Of a stretch of DNA of 64,000 bases, positions 25,527-35,083 are shown piece after piece. Made by a program: the position numbers and the translations under genes. Position 1 is the stretch's first letter. Each line of letters starts with the position of its first letter. The DNA is from Pseudomonadota bacterium (lineage in GTDB: Bacteria; Myxococcota_A; UBA796; UBA9615), in NCBI GenBank assembly GCA_024229515.1, contig JAAESI010000047.1, positions 1 to 64,000 of the forward strand, written 5' to 3'. The notes under the pieces were generated by a model. It ran no database searches. It saw only the letters and a program-made list of their open reading frames with translations, and was not told where the DNA came from.

Positions 25527-26140
25527 TGAGGACTCCGGCGCCTCCTCCGGAACAGCCCGGCGGCGGGGACCGCGCAAGCTAGCAGGGAGGCGGCCTTGGG
25601 CGATACCGACCAGCCGCAGCCGCGCGTGGTGCACCCTCCGGAGGCCGCGTCGTCGTCGTCTCCGCCGGCGGTCGTGCAGCCCTCGTCGACCTCTCCGTCG
25701 CAGTCGTTGTCGGCCTCGTCGCACTGCTCGAGCGCGCCCACCCGCACGCCGCGGAGCGTGTCGTCGCAGTCACCCGCGCAGGGCGCCTGCCCGTCGGCGT
25801 CCTCGTCCACCTCCGAGGGGGCGAGGGTGCCGTCGCAGTCGCTGTCGACGCCGTCGCAGCCTTCGTCGGCGTGGGGGTGAACGCTCGCCTCGATGTCGTC
25901 GCAGTCGCCTGCGCAGCGCCGCCAGCCGTCACCGTCCTCGTCCGTCTCGTCGAGGGGGACCTCGCCGTCGCAGTCGTTGTCGAGGCCGTCGCAGATCTCC
26001 GGCGCGCCGGGGAACACCTCGGCGCGCAGGTCGTCGCAGTCGCCACCCTCGGGGGGGACCCCGTCGCCGTCGAGATCCGCGTACGCGGGCGCCGGAAGCG
26101 CCAGCGCTGCCACCGCCAAGACCAACCCAAGAATGGGCAT
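25523..26140 (-). CDS. Exported MopE-repeat protein with MYXO-CTERM-like tail
   Basis: 205 residues from the ATG at 26140, which gives the signal peptide MPILGLVLAVAALALPAPAYA. The mature part has about five repeats of the CDGLDNDCDGEV..DETDEDGDG type, with strictly spaced Asp and Cys, the MopE-like metal-binding motif. The C-terminus (Asp linker, two Cys, hydrophobic stretch, then FRRRRRS) matches the tripartite MYXO-CTERM sorting signal, which is thought to be cleaved and processed for surface anchoring. It is 40 nt downstream of the TSP3-repeat gene and translationally coupled to the flippase-like gene. Confidence 0.85.
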   Translation of the reverse strand: MPILGLVLAVAALALPAPAYADLDGDGVPPEGGDCDDLRAEVFPGAPEICDGLDNDCDGEVPLDETDEDGDGWRRCAGDCDDIEASVHPHADEGCDGVDSDCDGTLAPSEVDEDADGQAPCAGDCDDTLRGVRVGALEQCDEADNDCDGEVDEGCTTAGGDDDDAASGGCTTRGCGWSVSPKAASLLACAVPAAGLFRRRRRSPH

Positions 26141-26180
26141 TGTGCAGGGTCTGACCCCCTTGCCCCCCTTGCGGGGTGGG

Positions 26181-28937
26181 CTAGCGAGGGGTCGGTTCAC
26201 GGCGCCTTCGGAGGGTGGCGCCCGCCAGCAGCAGCAGCGACATCCAGCCCGCCGACGCAGGCGCCTCAGCGGCGAACGAGGAGCCGGCGCAGCCGCAGTC
26301 GGGTCCGCCGCCCGCGACGAGGTCGCCGTCGTCGTCCCCGGTGGCGTCGTCGTCGTCGTCCCCGATGCTGTCGTCGGTGGGATCGAGCACGTTGATGATG
26401 CCGTCCTCGTCGTCGTCTCCGATGCCGTCGGGGCCGTCGAGGATGCCGTCGCCGTCGGTGTCCGGGTCGAATGGGTCCGCGCCCACGTCGATCTCGGTGC
26501 CGTCGCCCATGCCGTCCTCGTCCGTGTCCGCCGACAGCGGGTTGGTGCCGTGCACGTCCACCTCGTCGCCGTCGGTGAGGCCGTCGTCGTCGGTGTCGGA
26601 GTTGTTCGGGTCGGTGCCGAACTCATCGATCTCCTCGCCGTCCAGCAGGCCGTCGTCGTCGCTGTCCTCGTCCGTCGGATCGGTCTCCGTCTCGAACACC
26701 TCTTCACCGTCCTCCAGGCCGTCGTCGTCCGTATCGGCGTCGTAGGCGTTGGTGCCCAGGTCGGCCTCCTCGAGGTTGCTGAGGCCGTCGCCGTCGGGGT
26801 CCGCATCGGGGCCGTCGGTGTCGTCCGGGTCCAGCCAGTTGGGGGTGCCGTCGGAGTCCACGTCGCCGTCGCCTTCGACCGCGTCGGGGGCGCCGTCGCC
26901 GTCGGAGTCCAGGTCGTACGCATCGGGGCTGCCGTCGCCGTCGGTGTCGACATCGCCCTCGACCGAGTCGTCGATGCCGTAGCCGTCGCTGTCGGTGTCC
27001 GCGTAGTCGGGGATGCCGTCCTCGTCGAAGTCGCCGTCGCCCTCGAAGGCGTCGGTCAAGCCGTCGTCGTCGCTGTCCTCGTCCAGGTAGTTGAGGATCC
27101 CGTCCTCATCGGCGTCCGGGTTGGGCTCGCCGTCGCCGTCGCTGTCGACGTTCAACTCGTTGAGGGTGGCGATGCCGTCGCCGTCGTCGTCGCCGTCGAG
27201 GGCGTCGATGATGCCGTCCTCGTCCGAATCGACGGGGTTGGCGAGGTCGGCGCCCACCTCCGCGCCGTCCTCCAGGGAGTCGCCGTCGCTGTCGGCGTCC
27301 TGCGGATCGGTGCCGAGCACGGCCTCTTCGGCGTTGGTGAGGCCGTCGCCGTCGGGATCGGCGTCCGGACCGTCGGTGTCGTCGATGTCGAGGAAGTCGG
27401 GGATGCCGTCGCTGTCCGCGTCCCCGTCGCCGTCGATGTCGTCGGTGTCGTTCTCGCCGTCGGCGTCCGTGTCGAGGTAGTTGGGCGTGCCGTCGCTGTC
27501 GGCGTCGCCGTCGCCCTCGTAGCCGTCCTCGAAGCCGTCGCCGTCGCTGTCGTCGTCGAGGTAGTTGGGGACCGTGTCGCCGTCGGGGTCGAAGCTGCCT
27601 TCGTCGGAGGTGAGGATGCCGTCGCCGTCGTCGTCGTCGTCCTCGAAGTCGGCGAGGCCGTCGTCGTCGGTGTCCGTCGGGTCGGTGGGGTCGCCGACCT
27701 CGGTGGCGTCGCCGATGCCGTCGCCGTCGCTGTCCGGGTTCAGCGGATCGGAGCCCGCCGTCGCCTCGTCGTCGTCGGAGAGGCCGTCGTCGTCGTCGTC
27801 GGTGTCGGTGCAGTCGGGGTCGAGGTCGCCGTCGAAGTCGTCGTCCTCGTCGACCAGGGAGCCGTCGCAGTCGCTGTCGACCGCATCGCAGGCCTCGGCG
27901 GCGCCGGGGAAGACGAGGTCGTCGAAGTCGTTGCAGTCGCCGGTGGTATCGGCCGGGTCGTCGCAGCCGTCGATCTCCAGGTCGTTGCAGTAGCCGTCAC
28001 CGTCAGCGTCGTCCTCGACGCAGTCGGGGATGCCATCGCCGTCGAAGTCACCGAAGATCTCGATGATGTCGCCGTCGCAGTCATCGTCGACGAGATCGCA
28101 GACCTCGATGCCGCCGGGGAAGACGTCGGGGTCGCCGTCGTCGCAGTCGTCGTCGATGAGCGTGAAGCCGTCCTCGTCCACGTCGGCGAGCCCGGCGGGG
28201 ACCAGCGGGAAGGTGTGGCTCAGCCCTTCGCCGTAGTCGCCGAAGCCGTAGTCGGCGTCCACCGCCACGCCCTGGCTCGAGCCCACGACGAGGCCGTGGG
28301 TGCTGGTGGCGAGTGGGAAGGCGATGCCGTCGGTGAACTCGACGTTGACCGTCGAGCCGGCGACGGGGGCATCGCCGTAGGTGAAGATCAAGCGCAGCAT
28401 GTCGTTGGCCGAGGGTCGGCAGGGCTCGAAGATGAAGTAGATGTGGGTGTCGATCGAGGTCGTCGTGAAGTCGGTGACGCCATCGTTCGCGCCCACCGCG
28501 CCGCCTCGGGGCGCGGTCCCGACGACCGAGTACGACGGGCTCCCACCGACGTCCCAGGGACCGGTGCAGTCGCCCCGGGTCCAGCCCCAGGTCGTGTTCT
28601 CGGCGGCGGTGTGGTTGTACTCGGCGACGAGCAGCTCGAAGCCGGGCCCCACCCCCTCGAAGTCCATCGTGAAGACGAGGGCGCCGTACTGGTCCGTGTC
28701 GCCGGGCAGGCTCTCACCGCCAGGGCCCACCATGATCGACTGCACGTGGTCGTAGGTGCCGAGCCCGTAGGCGCTCAGGTCCATCGACTCGTAGTAGTTC
28801 TCGCGCGAGACGAACAGGTCGACGTCGTCGACGTCGATGACGCTGGCGTCCCAGTTGGCGTCGACGTACGGCACGGTCTGCGCGAACGCGACGGTGGGGA
28901 CGAGGAGGAGGCTGGAGACGAAGAGAAGTGCCCTCAT
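26181..28937 (-). CDS. Large secreted protein with thrombospondin type 3-like Ca-binding repeats and MYXO-CTERM-like tail
   Basis: 918 residues from the ATG at 28937, which gives a signal peptide ([20 protein letters not shown]) and lies 7 nt after TAGACT. The first 270 mature residues form a beta-rich globular domain with a few Cys. Next are three MopE-like units ([16 protein letters not shown]) and then some 500 residues of repeats such as [27 protein letters not shown], typical TSP3-like Ca-binding arrays. The tail (CGCAGSSF.., hydrophobic segment, LRRRRE) is MYXO-CTERM-like. It is probably a cell-surface adhesin-like or structural protein. No enzymatic domain was seen. Confidence 0.85.
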   Translation of the reverse strand: MRALLFVSSLLLVPTVAFAQTVPYVDANWDASVIDVDDVDLFVSRENYYESMDLSAYGLGTYDHVQSIMVGPGGESLPGDTDQYGALVFTMDFEGVGPGFELLVAEYNHTAAENTTWGWTRGDCTGPWDVGGSPSYSVVGTAPRGGAVGANDGVTDFTTTSIDTHIYFIFEPCRPSANDMLRLIFTYGDAPVAGSTVNVEFTDGIAFPLATSTHGLVVGSSQGVAVDADYGFGDYGEGLSHTFPLVPAGLADVDEDGFTLIDDDCDDGDPDVFPGGIEVCDLVDDDCDGDIIEIFGDFDGDGIPDCVEDDADGDGYCNDLEIDGCDDPADTTGDCNDFDDLVFPGAAEACDAVDSDCDGSLVDEDDDFDGDLDPDCTDTDDDDDGLSDDDEATAGSDPLNPDSDGDGIGDATEVGDPTDPTDTDDDGLADFEDDDDDGDGILTSDEGSFDPDGDTVPNYLDDDSDGDGFEDGYEGDGDADSDGTPNYLDTDADGENDTDDIDGDGDADSDGIPDFLDIDDTDGPDADPDGDGLTNAEEAVLGTDPQDADSDGDSLEDGAEVGADLANPVDSDEDGIIDALDGDDDGDGIATLNELNVDSDGDGEPNPDADEDGILNYLDEDSDDDGLTDAFEGDGDFDEDGIPDYADTDSDGYGIDDSVEGDVDTDGDGSPDAYDLDSDGDGAPDAVEGDGDVDSDGTPNWLDPDDTDGPDADPDGDGLSNLEEADLGTNAYDADTDDDGLEDGEEVFETETDPTDEDSDDDGLLDGEEIDEFGTDPNNSDTDDDGLTDGDEVDVHGTNPLSADTDEDGMGDGTEIDVGADPFDPDTDGDGILDGPDGIGDDDEDGIINVLDPTDDSIGDDDDDATGDDDGDLVAGGGPDCGCAGSSFAAEAPASAGWMSLLLLAGATLRRRREPTPR

Positions 28938-28944
28938 GAGGCGC

Positions 28945-28950
28945 AGTCTA
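28945..28950 (-). promoter_or_regulatory. -10 element TAGACT, predicted leaderless start
   Basis: On the minus strand TAGACT (28950-28945) ends 7 nt before the ATG at 28937, inside the 23-bp gap behind the caspase-family gene. The same hexamer and spacing precede the FG-GAP gene at 53627. Confidence 0.45.
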
Positions 28951-28960
28951 ACCGGGGGAC

Positions 28961-30652
28961 CTACAGACCGACCTCGATGCCGATGCGCAGACCCAGGTCT
29001 GCCCGGGCGCGGGGGCCGGTTCCGTCCACATCGAGCACCGAGATGCCCACCTCTTCCTCGACGTAGAGGCTCCAGCGGCGGCCCAGCGAGACGGTCTGGT
29101 CCAGGGCCAGCGCCTGGGTGGGCCAGAGCCAGCCGTCGCAGGCGGCGTGCCCCCCGCAAGAGGCGTCCTGCAGGGCGGTGATGCCGGTGAGCCGGAGGCG
29201 GTAGCCGGCGCCCAGGCTCCCGCGGGGGACGAGCAGGCGGTACCCGACCTGAGCGTGCCCCCAGATCGCGTGGCGCGGCTCGAAGCGGGTCGTCCCGTCG
29301 GTGACGAACCGGGCCTGGTGGGGGGCGTAGCCGAAGCCGCCGGACAGGGTCAGCCCGCGCAGCGGCCCCATGAAGCGGTAGCCGCCGCCGAGCTCGACGC
29401 CGACGTGAGCTCGACCCAGGAGGGGGCGGGCGCCTTCAGCGGGGGTGAGGCGCGCCTTGGGGCCCAGGTTGAGGAAGCCGTTGTGCACCACGGGGCGGCT
29501 GCGGAGCGTGTCCGCGGGGACGGCTTCACCGACGCCGATGGTGACGACGCGGTCCTGCATCAGGCTCCCGTCGTGGCCGACGACCTTGACCCGGTGGCGG
29601 CCGGGGGTGACGGGGAAGGTGCCGGGGAGCGCGCCCTTGGTGGCGCCGTCGATCATCAGGGTCGCGCCGTCGAGCTCTTCGTCGGCCGAGCCGTACCAGT
29701 AGACCGCGCCCAGCTCGGCCTTGGCGCGAGCCTCGGGTGCGCCGACGAGGACTAGGTCGTTGTGTCCGACCACCCGGAAGTAGGCCTCGGGAACCTGAGC
29801 GCCGAGGGTGTACGCCAGCGTCCTGGTGCGGGCGTGGTCGTGGGCCTCGTAGATGGTGATGGTGCCGTCGCCGTCGCCGTCGGCCTCCTGCTGGCTCCAC
29901 GTCAGCGCATCCAGCAGGTGGTACGTGTAGACGCCGTGCTTGAGCTCGTCGTCCTCACGCGCGGGGCGCCCGAAGGTCGAGGCGAACAGGTGGGCCTCCG
30001 ACTCGCCCAGCCGCACCTTGCGGGACAGCACGGGCGAGGCCTCCATGCGGTCGATGCGTTGGCGGACGGTGGGCTGGAGGGCCGACTTGGCCTCTCCGTT
30101 GTAGCAAGCGTCCAGGATCAGGGCCTTCCGCTCGGCCCGCATGTCGCTGAAGAAGGTCTGCAGCTCGGCCAGTTCGATGGCGGTGCCGCGCAGATCCCCG
30201 GGGCGGGTGTCGGCGGTGACGAGGAAGAGGTGCGGGTCCCCCGTGGCATCCAGGGTCATCGTGCCGTGGGTGGAGACGTAGACCACCAGCGTGTCCTGGC
30301 GGCGCAGGTCGTTCCGCAGCGCGACCAACTCGGCCAGCACCCGATCCCGACGCGCCTGCTTGGCCCCGGTCAGGTAGACGACGCGGTCGAAGCCGCCGTA
30401 CTTCGGGTCCTCGAGGATCCGCCCGACCTCGGTGGCATCGTCGACGGCCCACTTCAGGGGCGGGAACGCTTCGTCGGTGAACTCGCCGACGCCGACGACC
30501 ACCGCGACCTTCCGGGGGGCGAACGACGCCTCCAGCGCCTGGGCCGTGCTCCGGCTGTCGGTGAAGCCTTTGTCCCGCTGCGTCGCCGACGTGGTCACGC
30601 ACCCGACGAGCGTCAGGCAGACGAGCAGCAGCAGGGGGCGAAGCGAAGTCAT
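28961..30652 (-). CDS. Caspase-family (C14) lipoprotein with PEGA-like and beta-barrel-like C-terminal parts
   Basis: 563 residues. A lipobox (LVGC, Cys18) follows the signal. Residues about 47-270 form a caspase/metacaspase p20-type domain: [11 protein letters not shown], catalytic His129 in VYVSTHGT and Cys183 in LILDACYNG. At 258-269 a perfect EF-hand-type loop ([12 protein letters not shown]) sits in the domain, suggesting Ca control as in metacaspases. Residues about 318-365 look like a PEGA domain. The last 180 residues have alternating aromatic/hydrophobic strands ending [10 protein letters not shown], like an outer-membrane beta-barrel. It is the third gene of a sigma/anti-sigma operon (13 nt after the anti-sigma-like gene). 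Barrel and Ca control are inferred. Confidence 0.82.
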   Translation of the reverse strand: MTSLRPLLLLVCLTLVGCVTTSATQRDKGFTDSRSTAQALEASFAPRKVAVVVGVGEFTDEAFPPLKWAVDDATEVGRILEDPKYGGFDRVVYLTGAKQARRDRVLAELVALRNDLRRQDTLVVYVSTHGTMTLDATGDPHLFLVTADTRPGDLRGTAIELAELQTFFSDMRAERKALILDACYNGEAKSALQPTVRQRIDRMEASPVLSRKVRLGESEAHLFASTFGRPAREDDELKHGVYTYHLLDALTWSQQEADGDGDGTITIYEAHDHARTRTLAYTLGAQVPEAYFRVVGHNDLVLVGAPEARAKAELGAVYWYGSADEELDGATLMIDGATKGALPGTFPVTPGRHRVKVVGHDGSLMQDRVVTIGVGEAVPADTLRSRPVVHNGFLNLGPKARLTPAEGARPLLGRAHVGVELGGGYRFMGPLRGLTLSGGFGYAPHQARFVTDGTTRFEPRHAIWGHAQVGYRLLVPRGSLGAGYRLRLTGITALQDASCGGHAACDGWLWPTQALALDQTVSLGRRWSLYVEEEVGISVLDVDGTGPRARADLGLRIGIEVGL

Positions 30653-30665
30653 CGACGGATCAGGC

Positions 30666-31475
30666 CTACTCCCAGTGTACGGCGAACCAGTCCGCGGCCA
30701 GCACGGGGCGGGGCCAGCGGTCGGGCCGCTCGGCGGCGCTGAGGATGCCGGCGACGAGCACGTTGGCGGCGTCGACCTCCTCGGAGGTCATGACCGCGAG
30801 GTAGGTGGTCTCGCCCGCGAGCGTGTCGGGCTGCCAGACCTGACCTCCGCCGATCTCGACGGTGCCGGGGGCGGCGACGAAGCGCGACTCGATGGCCACG
30901 GGCTCCTGCCCGTCGACCGCTTCGAAGAGGTAGAGCCAGCCGCCATCGCCGACCACGTCGACGCGGAGGGCGAGCCGGTCCTTGGCGCCGAGGTTGGCGC
31001 CAGCCTGCCCGGCGGCGACGACAGCCCCGGTCTCCACCGAGAACTGCAGATCGAGCTCGGCAGCGGGCACGGTGGGGGTCAATGCCTTCATGCGGACGTC
31101 GGCAGGGGGCGCATTGAGCTTCAACTGGTAGGCGCCGAAGACGAGCACGGCGAGGCAGGCGGCGAGCGCTGCCAGCGGCGCCCAGCCGGGGGCGGCGGCG
31201 TCTTTGCGGCGGCGGTGGCGGACGGGCGACTTGGCCACGGGGACCACGACCGGGTCCTGAGCGAGGCCGACCAGGTCGGCGGCGGTGATCTGCGGCGTCG
31301 GCTCGTCGATGGCGTTCCACACGGTCAGCAGATCGCGCAGGGCGCGGTCGTCCGCCTCGATCTCGGCGCGCTCGAGGTCGTCCAGGGAGTCGGCCGCGTC
31401 GGCCTCCCACCCGTCCAGGTCCTCGTAGTTCAGCGCGAGCAGGCGATCCAGCCCGTCGAGGGCTCGGGCGTTCAT
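30666..31475 (-). CDS. Membrane anti-sigma-like protein with DUF4384-like periplasmic domain
   Basis: 269 residues. An acidic helical cytoplasmic N-terminus of 80 residues is followed by a basic stretch (RHRRRK), one membrane helix (about 97-116) and a periplasmic domain. The periplasmic part (GAVVAAGQAGANLGAKDRLALRV..GGWLYLFEAVDG..) resembles DUF4384, a domain often fused to bacterial caspase-like proteins. Position directly after an ECF sigma gene and single-pass topology suggest an anti-sigma factor, although no zinc-binding HxxxCxxC motif is visible. The next gene encodes the caspase lipoprotein, so the periplasmic part may sense it or its substrate (inference). Confidence 0.65.
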   Translation of the reverse strand: MNARALDGLDRLLALNYEDLDGWEADAADSLDDLERAEIEADDRALRDLLTVWNAIDEPTPQITAADLVGLAQDPVVVPVAKSPVRHRRRKDAAAPGWAPLAALAACLAVLVFGAYQLKLNAPPADVRMKALTPTVPAAELDLQFSVETGAVVAAGQAGANLGAKDRLALRVDVVGDGGWLYLFEAVDGQEPVAIESRFVAAPGTVEIGGGQVWQPDTLAGETTYLAVMTSEEVDAANVLVAGILSAAERPDRWPRPVLAADWFAVHWE

Positions 31476-31639
31476 GAATGCACCGAGCGGAGTTCCCGGC
31501 CGCGGATCGGAGAGTCCGGGCGGCCGAGAGCAAGGAGGGAGGAGTGGAGCGGGGTTGCTCCCCCGCGACCGACGACCGACGCAGCTATCGGCTGGTCGGG
31601 CCGACGAGGCGTGGTCAGGAACTCAGTTCGTTGCATTCG

Positions 31640-32281
31640 TTATTCCTCCAACATCGGCGCGAGGCGCTGGCGGAGCAGCTTGCGCGCGTAGGCGAGGCGG
31701 CCTTTCGCCTCGGCGGGGGTGATCTCGAGGCAGGCGGCGACTTCGGCGCAGCTCAGCCCCTGGCGGTAGTAGAGAAGAAAGGCGGCGCGATGGCCGTCGG
31801 CGAGGGACCCGAGCTCCCGCTCGAGCGCGGCGAGGGCCTCCCCGGTGGCGACGTTGCGCTCCGGATCGTGGCGCGGGCCGGTCGGTTTGACGGCCTCGAA
31901 GTCCCCCGTCGCGGGGTGGTCGACGCGGTGCTTCTCGCGGTCCAGGGCGTTGAGGCAGGCGCGGTAGGCGACCGTGTACAGGTACGTCGTCAGCTTCGCC
32001 GTGGGCTCATAGCGGGGCGCGGCGCGGTGGACCTTGAGGAAGACATCTCCAAGGAGCTCTTCTGCCCGCGCGGCGTCGCGGACCATGCGACGGATGAACG
32101 CCATCAGCGGGCCGCGATGGCGGCGGACGATCACGTCGAACGCCTCGGTCTGGCCAGCCCGGTAGCGCACCATGAGGTCCTCGTCGGCCATCTCTTCGAT
32201 GGAGTCGACGAGCCTCAAATGGCCGGCGCGCGAGCGGTCCTCGTTCACAGACGATCCCCGGGTTGATGCAAGAGAGCCCAC
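31640..32281 (-). CDS. ECF-type RNA polymerase sigma factor
   Basis: 213 residues if the GTG at 32281 is used; an in-frame GTG at 32248 (VNEDRSRAGHL) is a reasonable alternative. Region sigma-2 is seen in DEDLMVRYRAGQTEAFDVIVRRHRG..AEELLGDVFLKVHRAAPRYEP and continues TTYLYTVAYRACLNALDREK. Region sigma-4 is DGHRAAFLLYYRQGLSCAEVAACLEITPAEAKGRLAYARKLL, a helix-turn-helix. It should direct transcription of an unknown regulon, probably including its own operon. A 164-nt gap separates it from the anti-sigma-like gene; that gap holds a GCGGGG/CCCCGC hairpin but no obvious extra gene. Confidence 0.9.
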   Translation of the reverse strand: MGSLASTRGSSVNEDRSRAGHLRLVDSIEEMADEDLMVRYRAGQTEAFDVIVRRHRGPLMAFIRRMVRDAARAEELLGDVFLKVHRAAPRYEPTAKLTTYLYTVAYRACLNALDREKHRVDHPATGDFEAVKPTGPRHDPERNVATGEALAALERELGSLADGHRAAFLLYYRQGLSCAEVAACLEITPAEAKGRLAYARKLLRQRLAPMLEE

Positions 32282-32334
32282 CGGAACTTCAAACCGGTGG
32301 GGCAGCGGTTGGGGAAATCATGCCCTCAGATCGC

Positions 32335-32340
32335 TACACT
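32335..32340 (+). promoter_or_regulatory. -10 element TACACT, predicted leaderless start
   Basis: TACACT ends 9 nt before the in-frame GTG at 32350, making that GTG a better start than ATGs at 32263 or 32320, which lie upstream of the element. Confidence 0.4.
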
Positions 32341-32349
32341 CTGCGCCTT

Positions 32350-33030
32350 GTGAGTTCGCGAAACGACGTCACCATCACCGACCCGAGGGTCGAGGACTAC
32401 ACCCTGGTCATCGCCCGCATGGGCGGAAACCAGGGTCTGCCCGAGTGCGTGCCGGACGTTCTCGCGGACATGGAGCAGCTGTCGGAGCGGCTCAGTTTCC
32501 CCATCGCGGGCCCCTTGATCGGCCGCACGCTGTGCCTGTTTGCCGGCCTCGGGGCCGCCAAGCGGATCTTCGATGCGGGCTGCGGATTCGGCTACGCGAC
32601 GACCTGGATCGCCGCGGGCGCCGGGCCGGGAGCCAACATCGTCGCGGTGGATCAGAGCGAAGAGCACATCGCTCGGGCCCGCGAGTTCCATCGTCGCTGC
32701 GAGCTCTCCGTGGACTTCGACTACCGCACCGGCGACGCCGTCGAGGTGCTCCGGGCCGAGCCCGGCCCGTTCGACTTCATCTACAACGACATCAACAAGG
32801 CTTCGTACCCGGAGATGGCGGAGTTGGCCGTCTCCAAGCTCCGCCCCGGCGGGATCTACGTCGCAGACAACGCCCTCTGGTACGGCAAGGTCGTCTCCGG
32901 CACGACCACGCGCGATGCGTGGACCGCGGCCGTGGATCAGCACAACCAGTGGCTCTTCGGCCACAAGCAGCTCTTCGCCACCATCGTCGATCAGCGTGAC
33001 GGCTTGCTTCTCGCGGTGAAACGCAGCTAG
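32350..33030 (+). CDS. SAM-dependent O-methyltransferase (family 3-like)
   Basis: About 226 residues from the GTG at 32350; an ATG at 32320 or 32263 would lengthen it. Motif I is FDAGCGFGYATTWIAAG, followed by the acidic end of strand 2 in IVAVDQSEEH. DFIYNDINKASYPEMAELAVSKLRPGGIYVADNALWYGKV is characteristic of the caffeoyl-CoA-type/class I O-methyltransferases, where the DN..W segment borders the metal-substrate site. The methyl acceptor is unknown. It is divergent from the ECF sigma gene and followed by the kinase gene 43 nt downstream, which has its own promoter-like element. Confidence 0.85.
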   Translation: MSSRNDVTITDPRVEDYTLVIARMGGNQGLPECVPDVLADMEQLSERLSFPIAGPLIGRTLCLFAGLGAAKRIFDAGCGFGYATTWIAAGAGPGANIVAVDQSEEHIARAREFHRRCELSVDFDYRTGDAVEVLRAEPGPFDFIYNDINKASYPEMAELAVSKLRPGGIYVADNALWYGKVVSGTTTRDAWTAAVDQHNQWLFGHKQLFATIVDQRDGLLLAVKRS

Positions 33031-33040
33031 AGGGCTGCGG

Positions 33041-33073
33041 TACACTAAAGAACCCGCAATCCCAGGGAGCTTC
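33041..33073 (+). promoter_or_regulatory. Promoter -10 and ribosome-binding site of the kinase gene
   Basis: TACACT (33041-33046) is followed after a short leader by AGGGAG (33064-33069), four bases before the GTG at 33074. Unlike many neighbours, this gene has a conventional leader with a ribosome-binding site. Confidence 0.45.
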
Positions 33074-34297
33074 GTGGTCCTTCCCGGCCCATCCGATCTG
33101 CCGAATGAGTTCGGCCGCTACCGCCTCGATTCCGTCCTCGGTGAGGGCGGCATGGCACGCGTGTATCGGTCCGAGAAGTCCGGCCCGATGGGGTTCGCGA
33201 CGGAGGTCGCGCTCAAGATCGTCAAGCGCAAGGCGGGCAAGCGGAGCGAATTCGTCTCGCTGCTGACCCGCGAGGCCGTCATCGGCGGCTTCCTGCGCCA
33301 CCCCAACATCGTCGCGACGCTCGACTTCGACCAGGTCGACGGCCACTACTACATCGCCATGGAGTTCGTGGAGGGGCACACCCTCGAGGACCTCATCAAG
33401 GCGGCGAACAAGTCCGGCCGGAGGTTCCCCCCGCTGCTGGCCCTGGACCTGCTCCAGCAGATCTGCCGAGGGCTGTCCTACGCCCACAGCCTGTCCGACC
33501 GCGAGGGCAAGCGGCTGGACATCATCCACCGGGACATCAAGCCCGGAAACATCATGATCTCGAACCACGGCGTGGCGAAGATTACGGACTTCGGCATCGC
33601 CAAGGCGGCGGTGGAGACCGGGGTCGTCACGGCCACCAACGTGGTTCGCGGCACGCCGCTGTACATGAGCCCCGAGCAGGCCACCGGCCGGCCCCTGGAC
33701 TTCCGTTCGGACCTCTTCTCGGTCGGGCTGATCCTGTACGAGATGCTGACCGGCAAGCGGCTGTTCGAGATGAAGGACATCGTCTCCACGATGGAGAGCA
33801 TCGCCCGGGCGGAGATCGGCGAATCACCCGCGGTCGTCGACGCGATCGTCCCAGGGTTGGGTTCCATCCTCCGCCGCCTCTTGCAGCTCCATCCGATGGC
33901 TCGCTACGACGACGCCGAGGAGATCGAGTTTGAGATCGCGGAGCTGAGCATCGCGCTGGCGAACAGCACGGGCGACGACTCGCCGTCGATCCGGGAGAGC
34001 CTGAAGGCGCTGACCACGGACGCGTTCACGGACGCCGTGCCGGGGCCGTCCCCCACGCCGACGGTGGTCGACACCGACAACCGGATCCCCGTCGACGCCC
34101 TGAGCCTCAACGAGATGGATGGCGTCGACATCCGCCGCATGGCCGACGAAGCCGCCGACAAGGCGACTGCGGCCCTGCGGGAGAGCGGCGACCAGGAGAC
34201 GGTCCCGTACCTGGACCCGGTCATCCGACGCACGTTCCTGGGGCTCAAGCAGGTCATCAGCGACGGACCGCCGCCGGAGCACCCGGACACCGACTGA
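33074..34297 (+). CDS. Hanks-type Ser/Thr protein kinase
   Basis: 407 residues from a GTG with a good ribosome-binding site. The kinase domain (about residues 14-290) has the glycine loop LGEGGMARVY, the catalytic Lys in VALKIVK, HRDIKPGNIMI (catalytic loop) and DFGIAKA (Mg loop), and a GTPLYMSPEQ activation segment, so it should be active. The C-terminal 110 residues are Asp/Thr-rich without a membrane helix or sensor domain, suggesting a soluble kinase. Such kinases are abundant in Myxococcota. It is convergent with the truncated EAL gene, 9 bp away. Substrates are unknown. Confidence 0.93.
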   Translation: MVLPGPSDLPNEFGRYRLDSVLGEGGMARVYRSEKSGPMGFATEVALKIVKRKAGKRSEFVSLLTREAVIGGFLRHPNIVATLDFDQVDGHYYIAMEFVEGHTLEDLIKAANKSGRRFPPLLALDLLQQICRGLSYAHSLSDREGKRLDIIHRDIKPGNIMISNHGVAKITDFGIAKAAVETGVVTATNVVRGTPLYMSPEQATGRPLDFRSDLFSVGLILYEMLTGKRLFEMKDIVSTMESIARAEIGESPAVVDAIVPGLGSILRRLLQLHPMARYDDAEEIEFEIAELSIALANSTGDDSPSIRESLKALTTDAFTDAVPGPSPTPTVVDTDNRIPVDALSLNEMDGVDIRRMADEAADKATAALRESGDQETVPYLDPVIRRTFLGLKQVISDGPPPEHPDTD

Positions 34298-34306
34298 GGT
34301 CGGTCG

Positions 34307-34725
34307 CTACTTCTTCTCCAGCAGCGCGCGGATGACCTTGGGGCCCGCGGGCCGGGCCAGATGGTAGCCCTGGAGCATGTCGCAGCCCAGGCTGGCGAGG
34401 ATCTTCGCCTGGGATTCCTCCTCGACCCCCTCCGCGATGACCTCCAGGTCGAGCGTGTGGCCCAGCTGGATGACGCCCTGGATCAGCTTCTCAGCACGCG
34501 CCCAGGAGTCCAGGCCGCGGGGACCGGAGACGAACGAGCGGTCGATCTTGAGGAAGTCGAAGGGGTACGACGAGAGGTTGGCCAGGGACGAGTAGCCCGT
34601 CCCGAAGTCGTCCAGCGCGAGCTGCACGCCGAGGTCCTTGAGCATGCTCAGCGTGCGCCCCGCCTGGCCGGGACGGTCGATGATGGCAGTCTCGGTGACT
34701 TCCAGCTTCAGCTGGCTGGGGAGCC
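34307..34725 (-). pseudogene. 5'-truncated EAL-domain (c-di-GMP phosphodiesterase) fragment
   Basis: About 138 codons encode the C-terminal half of an EAL domain: LKLEVTETAIID, then LALDDFGTGYSSLANL, FDFLKIDRSFV, LEVIAEGVEEESQ and GYHLARPAGP. The E-A/V-L motif region, the first strands and any N-terminal domain are missing. Upstream of about 34725 the frame continues only as Arg/Gly-rich shadow sequence. The catalytic DDFG and later metal ligands are present, but without the first half the protein cannot fold normally. The cut coincides with the 5' cut of a plus-strand gene fragment. Confidence 0.8.
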
Positions 34726-35077
34726 GCCGTGGTCGAAGCCACGCCCCGGCCGGCGCCGGAGCCGACCCCGGCCCCAGCCCCCGTCGTGGAGCCGACGCCG
34801 GCCCCCCCCCGCCGCGCCCGCGGACGGCTGCCTGGTGTTCAAGAGCTCTCCTCCGGGGGCCAAGGTCTGGGTCAACGGCTCGGGCACGGGCCTGATGGCC
34901 GGCGCGGGCAGGTCGGTTCGATCGACGCTGTCCCCCGGCAGCTACAAGGTCGGGATGGGGATCGACGGTCCGGAGCAGTCCACGACCGTGACCGTGAAGG
35001 CGGGCGTCGCGACCGAGGTCAAGTGCGACCTGTTCGGCGCCGGCTGCAGCATCAAGTCCGCCGGCGCCTGCAACTGA
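34726..35077 (+). pseudogene. 5'-truncated, frameshifted PEGA-like domain fragment
   Basis: Starts abruptly inside a Pro/Ala/Glu-rich linker (VVEATPRPAPEPTPAPAP) and, after a frameshift at a run of nine C (34802-34810), continues as PADGCLVFKSSPPGAKVWVNGSG..LSPGSYKVGMGID..VKAGVATEVKCDL, a PEGA-like beta domain with Cys residues. With eight C the two parts would be one frame. No start codon, signal or promoter is present. It probably was the C-terminus of a longer envelope protein or kinase. It ends 7 bp before the convergent VWA gene. Confidence 0.65.
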
Positions 35078-35083
35078 CCGCAC

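Noticed and set aside
26390-27830. Regular short repeats resembling a CRISPR array
   Set aside because: They are in-frame codon repeats of a Ca-binding protein, with no constant repeat length, no unique spacers and no cas genes.
25893-29066. A 1057-residue plus-strand frame rich in Val and Ala
   Set aside because: It is antisense to the Asp/Gly-codon-rich TSP3-like and MopE genes; GAC repeats read backward give long stop-free Val runs. No signal, start or domain is visible.
32282-32334. GGAAC-like ECF promoter in front of the methyltransferase
   Set aside because: GGAACTT is present at 32283-32289, but no convincing -10 partner (CGTC or similar) sits at the right spacing; it could be chance.
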